A DNA stretch of 64,000 bases from Scilla litardierei (Eukaryota; Streptophyta; Magnoliopsida; Asparagales; Asparagaceae): positions 42,145,375 to 42,209,374 of the forward strand of contig CM061142.1 in the NCBI GenBank assembly GCA_030789695.1, given 5' to 3'. Below are positions 34,306 through 47,067 of this stretch, piece by piece. The position numbers and the translations under genes were made by a program. The notes below the pieces were generated by a model. That model worked only from the letters and a program-made list of their open reading frames with translations. It did no database searches and was not told the origin of the DNA. Each line of letters begins with the position of its first letter. The stretch's first letter is position 1.

Positions 34306-37300
34306 CTAGGACTGTATAGGCTTGATCTTGAAGTGGAGCGATATAAGAGAGAACACAAAGCACTTCAGATCCTGCACCCACAATGGAGTCGAAGCAAAGC
34401 AGCACATAAGCACTAAATAAACAAACATCCTAATCAACAGCCAAATATGGCATCAAATGGCGGGCGGAAGCAAAGGTACACGCAGTTAGCTGTGGAATCT
34501 CTGACCAATACCAGTATACAGAATCACACAATGAAGCAGACGAAAACTCAAAAGAACCAAGAGCAAGAGTGTTGTTATTCGCACCACAGAAATTTATGAA
34601 TACAACACACTACTTGATTCACCACACCTATATTTTTAATATCGGATGTTCGGATTTGGAGATCCGAACGGCTCTAATACAATACATGTGTAAATCCGAA
34701 CACAATACATATTGTATTATACTGTTCGGCTTTGCAGTTCCGAACAGAAGCATAAAAGTATTACAGCTGTTCGGATATCCAAATCCGAACATTTGATGAT
34801 AAAAATATAAGTGCGGTGAATCAAGTAATGTGGTGTATTCATAAATTTCTGTGGTGCGAATAACAACACTCCAAGAGCAATGATCAAGTGCTTTTTTTTG
34901 TTATGATATGCAGGACACTTTTGCCCACCAAAATTTGGCATGTCGTGACACGGATGTGTGTTGGGCGCTTCTAAACATACAAAACTTCAATTCACCTATG
35001 TTTCCCTTTTGACAAAAAGAAATGCTTTATGAATCATTTTACTATTAAGGGTGCGTATAGATTGAGAGAAAATGCACGAAAGAAAAGTGAAATGAAAATG
35101 AAAAGGAAAGAAAAAAAATGAAAATGAAGTGAGATTCTTTCTCATGGTTGGTTAATAAAGAAAATATTGAAGAAAGTTGAAAGGAAAATAAGGAACTTTC
35201 TTCCATTATGTTATTAATTAAAAAAAATTAAGTGGTGTTTTTCCTAAATAATTTAAGAGATGTATTTGCTAACTTTATGAATGATTTGCTTAAAAATTGA
35301 AGATGTGTTTTAGTCCCATAATAAATTAAAAATTTGCTAGTTATTTTGAATAATTCAGAAAGTTAACAAATAATTTACGAATTGTAACGAATAATTCTCT
35401 AACACTACAATATCATGATTCGTAAATAATTTGATATTAAATAGTACATAAATAATGTACAAAGTATATGGAAACGTTGGAAATAATTTGCAAGCTATTA
35501 GAAAAATTCGCGCATAATGCGCAAATTTTTCAAGCAAAACACGAAAATCACACTAATTTTTCGAAAATTCGTGAATTATTCGCTGATTTTTCAAACAAGT
35601 TCATGAATAAAGATATATTAAATATTCATGATTTTCAAAAAAATTCCAAGTTATTCACACACTATTTTGAAAAATTCGGAAATAATTCGCGAATTTTGAA
35701 TAATTTGCTAATTTTAAATAATTTATGTGTAAAATTTGGATAATGATTCTGGATTTTTTGAAAAATTCATTCATAATTTTTTGAAAAAACTTCATGAATT
35801 ATTCATGAATTCATTAAAAATAGCAACTAATTATATTTGTTAAAAACACAAATGCATGAATGTGAGAATAGTTAGTTTTGCTTTTTCCCTCATTTTCCTT
35901 GGGTCAAGAGGAGGAAAACTTAAAAGAAAAGCTCTACTATTTATTTTCCACTCGTTTCCTTCATTTTCTTTTTCTTTTTCTTTTCACTTTTCTTTTAAGC
36001 CAAACAATGGAAAGTCATTTTCCCACTAAACAAATACGTAAATTTATTCATATATGTGCAGGACAACCTAGGATTTGGAAGCCCAACACTCCATGCCTCG
36101 TCACAGAACGACATAGTTGTCCGTGTCTAATTAATCATAATAGCTTTTTAGAGCACCCATTTAAGTACCCTCACAATTTTCAAGGTGTATTTCAAGGGGA
36201 TCTATGTAAATTTCTCTATTGATTTCCAAACACCCCTCATTTTCTGCCTTGAAAAACTTTGTTGGCACTCATAAATGTACCAGTGGCAGTGCTCAAGAGC
36301 TAATTGAAAATTAACTAACATGTTGATTAACATCAAATTATAATTTAACAGAAAGCTCTTGAGGATTGCTTGGAGCATGTGCCAACAAGAAATAATGCAA
36401 CCTTGCACAAGGCTTAAATAGATAAGAATGACAAACATTAGTAGCAACATCTATAAACATACTCAAATAAATAACATCAATCTAAAATAGCCACATCATT
36501 AGTTATCACTGACATCTGAAATGCTTAAAGCCAAATGATGCATGGAAGTGAGCTGATATCGACACATCAATTATAGCATGCTTTTACAGGCTTTTCTCCA
36601 AATGATAACCGTCACTTGACAAGTGATGGACACCAGATTGTGAAGGTTTATCTTGCAGGAAAGAAGGTGGGAATATGTTAACGGCACAGTTATTAAGCCA
36701 CACACACATCTCTAAGTGATGAAAAATAGAAGCTGAAGGACACATAGGATTCATAACACAGACGAGGAATTCCCTCAAACTGTAGCTGTGAGGCTCAACA
36801 GATTCTAGGTTCGGAAATGGACCGGTTTGGCCCATGGCCCATGGGGCTGGCATGAGAAATAGTATTACATCCTAGAAGTAGTGCTGTGTGCCATGCAGAT
36901 AGTTTTCGTGTCGTACTTGGGCCTACCCCCATCCTGCATGGCATAACCTAAGGCATGACCCACTCGGGACAAATGGGGGCGTGACTACAGGCATGAATCA
37001 AATCCCATAGAGAATGATTCAATTACTATGTTACCTACAAATATAATTATTAGTTAATTAAACTAATATTAGTCTAATTAAATATTTTTAGGGTTACAAA
37101 ACTCTCTATTGCTATGTTAATCTATATAGCTTCTGAACTAATCTGAAGTATTTAAAAAATCATAGCATTTCCATCTTATTTATTTTTTCCTAATAGGGTG
37201 TATACAATATAAAGTAGCATGACTGCTTAACGTATTTAAATCTATTTAAGATTTGTTACTTTCAAATCTTGAGAAACATTACAACTATTTCTATTCAAAT

Positions 37301-40300
37301 TTATATCATCATGCAACACGGTCAATAAATTTTATGGCCATTTTCTATTTTTATAGTCTATGATTATTTAAATAAGCTTTTGAAAAAAAAATTGTATTTA
37401 AGTTGTGCTAGTTCAGTAGAAAACATGTCACAAATATAAGAAGCTCAAATTCAACACGAATACTTGGGGACTTCTTACTCCAGCTGCTGCAGTAAGGTAT
37501 GAGAATAGCACTCACTCATTAAAGTCTAGCCAGAAACAGGGGTTGTAATGCATCAGTACGATAAAACATGAATGGGCCGGCCTAGGACAACACATGAGAT
37601 GGCCCAGTATCCAATGAACCACTATATGGATCCTGAGGGTTTAAAAAGTGTCAAAGAGCAGCACAAAAGAACCGCATTTGTGCTTGCAGTATAAGCCCAC
37701 TTTGCTTGGGTCTTTGAGGCATAACAAAGCGGTAATGCTATTTTATTCTCGCAAAAATGCTCTAGACCACGCAAAAGCAGGCCACATCAGCTTTGCACGT
37801 AATTTTTTCTGAGGGAAAGGTTTCAGGTTGAAAATCCAATCCGCCCCCAAATCCATTTAAAGGCTAAATGGGGGGGGGGAATCTAAATCCGCAAAAATAA
37901 ACACTAACTTTCCTGATCTCTCTAATTGAAATGAGGACTTCGGACTTTAACGACAAGTGCTCGACGATGACGGTAAGGGGATGGTGAACTAGTTTTGTTC
38001 TTGAACATCTTGCTCAGGTTTACTAATGAACATACAAGATATGTTACATGTATAACAGGAAACTGAAGGGTTTCAATCACGGTATGAGGTATCGCCCGAT
38101 ACCTCTTGGTATCGGGCGTATCGGACCGGTACCGCCCAGTACCGGTCCGATACTGCATTAAAAGATCGGTATCGGCCGAAACCCTAGGGTTTCGACCAGT
38201 TTCGCCCAGTATCGGGCGAAACTGGCCGAAACCCTGGCCGAAACCCTCAGCAAATGTGAAAGAAAGACAGAAAGATAGAGAAGAACACTAACTCTAGCCG
38301 CTAATCCTAGCCGCTAATCCGCCATAGCCCCTAACCCTAGCCCTAGCCCATAACAGAAAGAAAGGCCCGATACATACCTCAAAGCCCTCGATCTCCCCCC
38401 GATCTCGCCCTAGATCTCAGAAGGCGCAGCTTCGTCTCGCAGCTTTGCCGGCGTCGTCGACTTCGTCGTCTCGACTCTCGAAGCATCGGCGGCCTCGTCT
38501 CGACTCTCGCAGCGTCATCGGCTTCCAATAGCAGCATCGTCGGCTTCCTGTAGCAGCGTCGACTTCCTCGTCGACAGCCTTCGTCGTCGGCACTCAACTC
38601 TCGCAGCGTCGGTGAGTTTTTGAATTTTGAGGGGAGCTGATTCATGAACCCACCGATTTGCGAAGGGATGCATCGTTTTCTATGCGCGAGTGGGAGACAG
38701 CTGGATTGCTTCGAAGCGAAGCATTGGCTATCGAACGCACTTAACGCACTGAGTTACTCCGCGCACACACCAACATTTTTTTACAAGTTTGCCATTCACA
38801 GCGTTTGAATGGTCTGTGTGCATAGTAAAATGGTGGGTTAGCGATGCGATTTGTAAATTGATTTGTAAATTGATTTTATCTCCCTCTTATTGTAAAATGA
38901 GTGTAAATGCACTAAAAACAAAGTGTTAGTTATGGCCAATCATTACTAGACTTGAGTATTGATTACATAATTAAAAAGTGCTGAGAATCCGCCAATATTC
39001 TCAAAATTCTACCATAACACTTATGAACCCAACTAAAACCAATAGACATAAGTAATAATAATAATAATCTCATGCATGGAAATATCGAAGGAACCCAATA
39101 TCCATTCTCATGGTTATTGTTAAAATACATTAAAACTAGAGAAATAAATAAAAATACATGAAAATACAAAATACTAGAAAAATACAGAAAAATAAAATAA
39201 TGAAGGGTATGCTGGATTAATATATTAGATACATCAAAAAATTTTGTACGCATTTTTATGTATAAATTACAATGTAACTGACTAACTGTATGTAATACGT
39301 CAATATGTGTAGTATATAGTATATACATATTTAAAATTTTAAAGTATCTCCGAAACCGATACCGATACCGAAACGAAACTACCGATACGAATGATACGGA
39401 CGAAACCGAAACTTACTTCCGAAACCACCGAAACGGGCGATACCGAAACCGAAACCTAAATTTTGGCCGGAGCGATACCGAGACCGCAACCGAGACCTAA
39501 AACCTTGGTTTCAATATCTCAAGGGTGAAGGCAATGGAAAAGAAAATTAAAAAAATGATAAACATGGCTGTTGAATGAATGAAACTAACGCAAAGTCAAA
39601 GATCAAGATATGAGATGATGAAAGCGGCAGGTATATATAGCCAAACATTTGGTCATGTTAGTTGGACACTGATTTAGCCACAAGTCAGTACTAACAGATA
39701 AATTATAGTGTTGTACTCTGAGACACGTTGAAAATGTAAAAGCTTAAACATGATTGACAATATTAAAGATTACAACTGCAATAACATAAAGGATGGAGTG
39801 GACTATCAAGTGCTTTAGGTTTCTGATTTTAAGTTCTAACAGCACATACTCCTTTTTTCCTTAAAAACAGCTATTCAATACATCCAGTAGTATAGAATTT
39901 TGTAAAGATGTATAAACAAGTTCTCCTATAAGATTTTACCCATCATCAATGGTTTTCAATTGCATCTGCCACTTCAAGCATATCTAAATAGCAGGAAAAT
40001 ATTTTCACTGTATTGAAAATGTATATATCTGTAGTAGAATCTCAATGTCAAGATCTCGTTATTCAATATATAACTGTATTATGTAGTTTAGATCATTGTT
40101 TAATTTCTTGTAAATTGTTTTTAGTAATTATTGCTTTTGCTGGACGATTAGCTGCTTTTAACAAATTCACTTAGTGAGGCACTCATTCATAATGGTAATA
40201 GAATATAGTCCATTCCTCATGCTACAAAAAGGGAAATCAAACTATAAAAATTTGTGCTTAATATGAGATAATTACATAATTAGCCTTAGTCGAAATGGAC

Positions 40301-43300
40301 GGAATAGTATATTATCAGTGAATAAAAAAGAGGGGTGAATGATAGACCAGTACCAAAAGCAAACCAATTTTCAGACCTTAATTGAACACTTTAACCAAAA
40401 GGAGGAGGAGAAAGAAACAAACTAGATGTGATGAAGTTTAAAATCAAATGAAACCAGATTTTGAATCACCAAAAGACTAGAAATACAACAGTGTCTTGTA
40501 TAGACCAATAAATATTTCAAGTACAACGCAGCATATCAGGATGCCATCATGGGGATCTCATTCTTTGTGAAGAATCTTAAGGATAATCAATCACACACCT
40601 TTAGAATATTATAAAAAGAAACAGTAAAGGCTTCCTAATTGGATTAGTCCAGCTTTTAGTTCATGAGAAACATTTGTAAGACATGCAATGCATATCAAAC
40701 AATCAAAATCAAGCATTACAATCTACAAAGCATAACCATTAAAAGCTAAATATGATCCTTTTTGCTAATAGTTAAAGCTATTGGTAATTCTGGAACTAGA
40801 AATGCTACATCGAATTAATGAATCCTAAGATAAGATATCATCATATGATAAAATATGTCACGTTGGCATGCCCTACGCCTTTCATGCAAAGGTCGAAACC
40901 ATCAAATTTCTCACAACCCGTGAGCTTAAAGTCCAACATTGCACAAATCTGTCTCCATAACTCATAAAACAATGTCAACTAACCTAGTAAACCAATATCC
41001 AAGGGTCATGTTACTTTTAAAACAAAAATATGGTGGATTATGATCACATCATTACAAATTTTATTTGAGGTTTTAAAAACTAAATTCAATTTGACACATA
41101 CCTAAAGGTGTTACTTGGACACTAGAAGACTAGAGTATTAAGTGTCCTAGCGTCCTAAAGTGTCTGATGCATCAACGTTTAAGAGTAGAATAAGGGGACA
41201 TGCCTAATATGGGGACATGTCTATGTGTTCTTTGCCTTATACTTAGAGTCGTGTTCACCTATCATGACACTTGATATTTCAAATAAAAACAATATGCTTA
41301 TTTTGATGATGATAGGAATGGAAAAACAAACCATCAATTAAGACCTCTTGTTTCTATACTTTCCATATAGATCATTTCTAGATATTCTTCCTAATCTTTT
41401 TTCTTTTCTAAACACAACAATATTATTTTTCTTTTTCCTTTTTTCTTTTACATGAGCCATGTCCACGTCATGGGACATGGATGTCCAGGGGTCTAGCAGC
41501 ATTAGCTGTCCAACCAGTAAAATTTTTGAAAAATAAAAGCATTTTGAAAGTCATGTTGGCGAATTCTAGCCCAAGATTTGGTAGGTTTAGCCTCGATCCA
41601 TAATCTACAATAGAAGCTTCCACAATAACAACCAAGAGGCAGGTTTAGAAGCTTCTGAGTAAACGAGACATATAGGCACAGAGAATGGTTCTAATACTAA
41701 ACCTACGGCATTGATTAATGAGACTTATTCATATCCATATACCCCCAACCCGATCCAATAGATTGAAACACATCCTGACTGATTCCATGACAATGAAAGG
41801 AATCTAAATCTGACAAGACGGAGCTTAATTTCTTGTGTGTTACCCGGTTAGATGGAATTTGAGTTGTATCAATGAAAGTGAGTTGTAGCAATGAAAGCTG
41901 CAACAAGATTCATCACATGTTTGCAAGCTGCATGAAAATGGGAACCTGAAGTTAAGGAGAAAAAATGCAATGGCAATTACAACTAAAAATGGAAGCAGAC
42001 AATGTAGCAATCATTTGTAGCAGAATAAAAGGTTCCACATAAGAGAATTAATCATTTTCATTCCCTAACTATCCCCAAACACTTAACATCAACAAAGATG
42101 GAAAATTAACCTTCTTTTTTACCTCCCAATGAAGCCCAAGGACCAACTCTCGCTTGAATCAAATTGATCTATTGTACGTTTATTGTACGCAACAACTACC
42201 AGGTCCAGTTCTTGTGAATAAGCAAAACTAGATAAACCCTGATTGGAAAGCGTCGACTGCCTCTGGACAACTCAAACCTCATCTCAATGCAAATGTATAT
42301 TACTATCGTTTCCATCACAACTATTTCAGCCACTAAAACTTATTGGCTATTACTTTGAAAAAGCTTCTAATTTAAACAGATTAGCTAAAGCATACAGTCC
42401 AGAATTAATATGAGATAGCCGAAAGACAGAATCATCTATCATGCCACTTCATTATGAGTGTCTTCTCAACTCATGTATAGAGTTTATACCCCCTTCAGTT
42501 TTAATTCTAGAAGGAGGTCCAGAATTGAATGGGTTATAAAGAGAATTTCTACAAGTCATATTACACATTGGTTGAATGCAGAGGGTCAGTTATAACTGAG
42601 TTTACCAGTATCTGTTAATAATTACCATTTATCCATGCAAAAATAGGGCCAAGAAAAAGTTATCAATATAAAGAAGCTTCTCATGTGATTCAATTGGGTT
42701 GCTAATAAATGTAAAATTAGCTAGAGGTTCATAGAAGATTGAACAAAAGCCAAGTCGATAATGCTGTAACATGAGAATAATCCAGCCAACACTGGTAAAC
42801 CAAGAAAGAAAATTTTCCCGCTAAGATACCAAGCCCGAAGACAGCCTTGAACAAGTATATCCAATTTGCATCTAATTCAACTTTCAATTGATCCATTCTG
42901 CCTCAATTTGAGTTGTAAAGGGACATAATGGTATGAAACCAATATCACTGGTGGAATAAAGGGAAGCAAAAATCAGAACAACGCATTTAATTAGGAAATC
43001 ATGCATGAAATAAGGCTGCATCCTTTATCGGTCAAGTGCATTTTTGCTAATATGGTCCGGTAAAATATAAAACTGTCTCGAAGGCATTAAAATATTTCTT
43101 AATTGTTCAAACATACATTAGTTTGGGTTCAGTGAGGCCAAAATAAAATTGCTTATAATCATCACTCCTAGACTATATAGTTGCAAATACAATTTCCCCC
43201 GTTAGAACAAATTCAAGCAGAAGCTAATCAATAAATCACACCATTCAACAGGTACTTGTAGCATATTCAAAAATTTCATCGACAAATTAAACAACTAAAA

Positions 43301-43799
43301 CGATACCGATTTGAGCATGGAACGAACCTGAACAAGATAATAGAAGATGCGAAGCCCCTCGGGATCCTTGCTGATCTGCACGTCGACCAGCGACCCGATC
43401 TTCGAGGTCGTGAAGGAGATGTGCTCGTTCCCCATCACAATCTCCAGCTCCTGCCTCCCAACCCTATCTGGCTCCGGCCAGTTGTTGTCATCCTCCTTCA
43501 TTATCTACAAAATTCCCCCAAACAAACAAAATAAGAAACCACGAATCCTCGAAAACCAAAACCCTAATGTGAGGGATACATACCTCGCTCTCGGCGATGA
43601 TACGGCGGCACTCTCGGAGGACGGCCGGGGTGAGGAAGACCTCCTTGCGGATCATAGTGTCGTTCTTGTAGTTGGAGTTGTTGGCGTATCGGAGCTTGCC
43701 GTCGGGCCGAAACTCGAACTCCAAGAACTCATGACCGAACTTCCCCTTGTGGCCAATGTAGTAACGCAAGTAGAACTCGTCCTGCTCGTTGCCCGCCAT
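34306..43799 (-). CDS. MAGO: Mago nashi homologue, exon-junction-complex core subunit (3 exons)
   Basis: Exon 1 43799-43584 (72 codons), exon 2 43504-43328 (59 codons), exon 3 34371-34306 (21 codons plus TAG): 152 residues, the usual family length. All introns are phase 0 with GT-AG ends (GAG|GTATGT, TTTGTAG|ATA, CAG|GTTCG, TGCAG|GAT). The start [20 protein letters not shown], the middle [17 protein letters not shown] and the end [20 protein letters not shown] are diagnostic. Mago pairs with Y14 to form the core clamp of the exon junction complex, deposited on spliced mRNA and used in localisation and nonsense-mediated decay. Intron 1 is 79 bp. Intron 2 is ~8.96 kb and holds at least two transposons. 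The link from exon 2 to exon 3 rests on exact continuation of the family sequence. Confidence 0.95.
34558..34880. mobile_element. Mutator-like MITE with 9-bp target duplication
   Basis: Element 34567-34871 (305 bp) with long terminal inverted repeats starting GAGTGTTGTTATTCGCACC; about 90 bp pair with few mismatches. The flanks are identical 9-mers CAAGAGCAA (34558-34566 and 34872-34880), the hallmark of Mutator-like elements. The interior has GTTCGGATTTGGAGATCCGAAC-type inverted repeats. No ORF. It sits ~195 bp from the acceptor of the last Mago exon, inside intron 2. Confidence 0.9.
34881..38068. other. Mago intron 2, left part
   Basis: AT-rich intronic DNA. 35041-36020 has a purine-rich left arm (GAAAATGAAAAGG...) and a pyrimidine-rich right arm (CATTTTCTTTTTCTTTTTC...) with an interior full of AATTCGCGAATT-like short inverted repeats, which suggests a decayed foldback or CACTA-like element without provable ends. 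A short minus frame at 36853-36584 lacks a recognised domain. 37021-38060 shows nothing identifiable. Confidence 0.4.
38069..39514. mobile_element. hAT-like non-autonomous element in Mago intron 2
   Basis: Body 38077-39506 (1430 bp), flanked by identical 8-mers GGTTTCAA (38069-38076 and 39507-39514), the hAT target-duplication length. Both ends are dense in CGGTATCG / CGATACCG and GAAACCG subterminal repeats in opposite orientation. The terminal inverted repeats themselves are weak. The interior at 38400-38620 is GC-rich with a possible donor GTGAGT at 38611, resembling a 5' leader, but I see no transposase. It may be a deletion derivative. Confidence 0.72.
39515..43327. other. Mago intron 2, right part
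   Basis: AT-rich DNA without a coding frame, RNA gene or element with provable ends. It looks like ordinary or very old decayed intronic sequence up to the exon 2 donor at 43326-43327. Confidence 0.5.
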
Positions 43800-44240
43800 T
43801 GCCGCTCAGAGCGCTGCTGCTCTTTGAGCTCTTCGCTCTGCTCTCAAATTTCTTCCCGCTATTCTTCTTCTCGCTTCTTCTCGGTTCTCCGCTCTCCAAC
43901 TTTTATAGATCGATTTTTATGAATCGGGTTCGGGCCAAGTTCGTTTTCCGTATACTAACCCGGATCCCTTTTAAGTTACTTCGGTGAATACTGTGTGTGT
44001 TTATTGAATCCAGCTCTGTTTGGTTGCTGATCACTTGGCGTTGCCCTTCGTACATATCATTTTTCTCCTTTAGTTCTCTGAAATCATCCTCTAAAAGGCA
44101 TGCTGTAGAATTTGAAGCAATGGATCACAGTTGCACATCAAAGGGTCCATATGGTCCATTCCCGCCTATAAATCCCAGCAATTACATATGTACATAATTA
44201 TCCAAACGGGCAACATATATGTGAGTTGTCCTGAAATACG
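43800..44240 (-). promoter_or_regulatory. 5' UTR and core promoter of Mago
   Basis: The minus strand has TATAAAAG at 43907-43900, about 100 bp upstream of the ATG at 43799, and a pyrimidine-rich leader (CTCTTCGCTCTGCTCTC in plus orientation, hence purine-rich on the sense strand) between. Transcription is expected to start near 43870. Further upstream is undistinguished until the decayed LTR from ~44240. Confidence 0.5.
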
Positions 44241-45090
44241 ACAAAATATAAAATCACAAAATACAGGTTCTCCACGCTAAGTGTCCTCTATGGTATCTGA
44301 TCTAACAAGGCAGCCATTAATTAACACAGAGGTGAGCTTAACAGCTCAGAGCATAAAACTAAATTAAGAAATAAAAAAAATAGTGCATGGATATAAGACG
44401 TAAAATGTGTCAAATGATGCCATGAATGCATATGATGATCTAAATGAGTTTAAAGGTTCATACCAATCATTCACTCTTTTTTTGACATATACTAATCCGC
44501 TTATTACTTTCCTCAGTTTTCACTAATCATCATCGCTATGTATCTAGGTTTTATTGACCAAGCCTTTGATGCTTCATGAGCCATCTACTCCAAAATATCT
44601 TCACAAATGGCCAACCACATTGCCACGAGGGCTCAATCAAAATATCATGTGGCTTAACTAAAACTTTGCTACAGACGGCCAACATAACAATCACCACTAA
44701 TGTACATAATATCAACTTGCTACCGGTGTACAGAATATCAACTCGTCACTGAGGAATAAAATATAAAGTCGCTACAAATGAAGTATTATATGCCATGTGT
44801 GCATATTGCCATGTATGGTTTAACCAAAATTTTGCCACAAGGGCATACCATATCATGTATATATCACTTCTCTTTATATGAGAGAATCATGTCCATATCA
44901 CATCTCATATCTTAAGCATGTAATCTTGTCCTATATATCATGTAACTAGAATGTATGAAAAGATTCATAAAGTAGATATAAATGAAGCATAAAATATTGC
45001 ATTTACTCATGTAAAGAAAGATAATACACATCATATTATAAAATCATTCTTTCGTGTTGAAATGGATATTTTCATTTAATGACCTGATTT

Positions 45091-45093
<3 letters not shown>

Positions 45094-45133
<40 letters not shown>
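45094..45133. repeat. (TG)n microsatellite
   Basis: About 20 uninterrupted TG dinucleotides in non-coding DNA. Confidence 0.97.
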
Positions 45134-45134
<1 letters not shown>

Positions 45135-45293
45135 GTGGAATATACAATTATCATGCCATGAAGGATAGGAAACATGTGAATCAATGATACATAAAACATT
45201 GTCCTTATTCAAAGACATCTCATAAATCCACAAAGCTTATCATTTTATAAAAAGATGATTTCTTGCAAAACTTAAAAGAATCCATATAGGTGC

Positions 45294-45512
45294 ATAATTC
45301 CAATCCAATTCACAAAAACATATTAATCCGATTATACAAAAACCAATCATAATTCCAATCCAATTCACGAAAACATACTAATCCGATTATATGAAAACCA
45401 ACCATAATTCCAATTCAATTCATGCTTACGTACAAATCCAATTATTCTGAAACCAAGCATAATTTTAATTCAACTCCCAAAGACGTATTAGTCCAATTAT
45501 ATGAAAATCATA
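45294..45512. repeat. ~59-bp tandem repeat, about four units
   Basis: Successive units share ATAATTCCAATYCAATTCA, then ACATA-TAATCCGATTAT and AAAACCAA. Units diverge progressively from left to right. Confidence 0.75.
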
Positions 45513-47067
45513 ACCAACGTGTGCATGTGCGTGTGTTGAAAGTTTAGAATTACAAGTCTACTTACCTGACTTTCTCCGTGGCATGTAATCACCTTCAGCG
45601 CTCACTACCACTCAACTTTTTTTGATTTTCTTAAACTTGATAACATACACCATACAAGAATCCATCTCGCTTAATTTCTATTTCATTAATTAATTAGGAT
45701 CGTTATTGAATTTCATTACCTGATTGGATTGCCATACTTTCCCTTGAGGATTATTTAGTGAATTTATTACTAGGCCATACTATAATTACCGATTAATTCC
45801 CATAAAATCAGAATCATACTCACTAACAGTAATTCTTAAATCTCATCTAGGGTCCAAGCACATAAAAGATCACATTTTTAGGTTAATTTAGCAAACACTT
45901 AGCACAAAATATTTAGATTTTAAATCTAACATCGTCTTTTAAAATTAAAACATGTGTTAGTGACAAAGTTCACATTTTTATGCCATTAGTCTCCAAATTC
46001 TTTTGCAAGATCTTATCTTTCATAATCTTACACCAAGATCTCATGGATTTCCAACATATTCAAGTGTCTATTTTTAAATCAAGTTTTTTAGAGAGTTAAA
46101 ACATCAAAGATCTAAGCTTTAAAAGTTTAAGGAATTAAGCAAGCACTTAACCATCTTTAAAGAGCTATATCTCAAATTTTTTGCATAAAGACTCAATCTT
46201 TAGTGGTTAAGATTGTTTACGTTCAAAGGATGGAGCACCCAGCTAGCTTTCCACCGTTAATTGAAGCTAAAATAGAGGGAAAATGAAAGGGGTTGTTGGT
46301 ACCAACTGATTTTGGTCGAATATACACATAAATGAAGAGAGGTGTAGAGTTTCCCCTTGGCTCGGCCTGGCCGACTGGTTGGTGGCCAGTGATGACGGCG
46401 ATAGTGGCCGACGGTGGTGGCCAGAGGAGGGAGAAGCAAGTAGAGGTGATGGTGGTGGGGAGGTGTGATGGAGAGTGAAAGAAAGAAAGAGAATCTGTGA
46501 GCGAGAATGTCGACTTAGGGCCTGTTCTTTTGGAGGGAAGGGGGTATTGGGAAAGTTGAGGGATGGAGGAATCTAGGAGAGAGAGAAAGTTGGTTTTGTG
46601 TTCTTTTGATAGGAAAGGTAATTGGGAAAGTGGATAAGGAAGTGGAAGGTGGGTCCCAACCAACTTTCTTGTGTTCTTTTGGGTTGGGAAAGTTGATGAG
46701 TGAAAGTGGGAAAGTAGAGTATGGTAGGGAGGGGGTGAGTATAGGTTAAGTTCACCCCCCCCCCCCATGAAGCAAAAAATATTGATTCATCCGGGATGCC
46801 ACCCAAATTGACCAGAATCAGATACGAAATTAGTGTGCAGCAAGAGGAGAGAGAGGACAACCACAAAGATTTCTGAAAAGTCCATTTTTATTTTGGAAAA
46901 CATTGACATCCTCAAAAAAAACACACTGCAGCTGCGTTAAAAATGAAGACATAAACCAATAAAAACAGAAAGCATATACTGACAATACGTTTCTCAACCA
47001 CAATGCACAAAAAACGAAACATACAATGTTGAGTTACAAACTACGCATAGCGTATCATACATGCCAC

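Larger units (their letters stand above)
44240..46517 (-). repeat. Probable decayed Gypsy LTR (minus), interrupted by the Harbinger element
   Basis: On the minus strand this has the texture of a Tekay/Del-type LTR: a GGCCACCAC-rich segment near 46370-46440, long T-rich middle, CATGCCACGGAGAAAGTCAGG near 45580, GTGGCAA repeats near 44620-44850 and AGCTGTTAAGCTCACC near 44330. The termini are not identified; the other part would lie right of 56500. Within it are a TG microsatellite and a ~59-bp tandem repeat. Family and limits are uncertain. Confidence 0.35.

Noticed and set aside
36584..36853. 89-codon minus-strand ORF in the Mago intron with gene-like composition
   Set aside because: No recognised domain, no start context or neighbouring exon I can support; it could be a decayed gene fragment, but nothing confirms it.
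38300..38350. CCCTAACCCTAGCCCTAG-like stretch, possible interstitial telomeric repeat
   Set aside because: Only a few degenerate units within the hAT-like element; too short and irregular to be a telomeric array.
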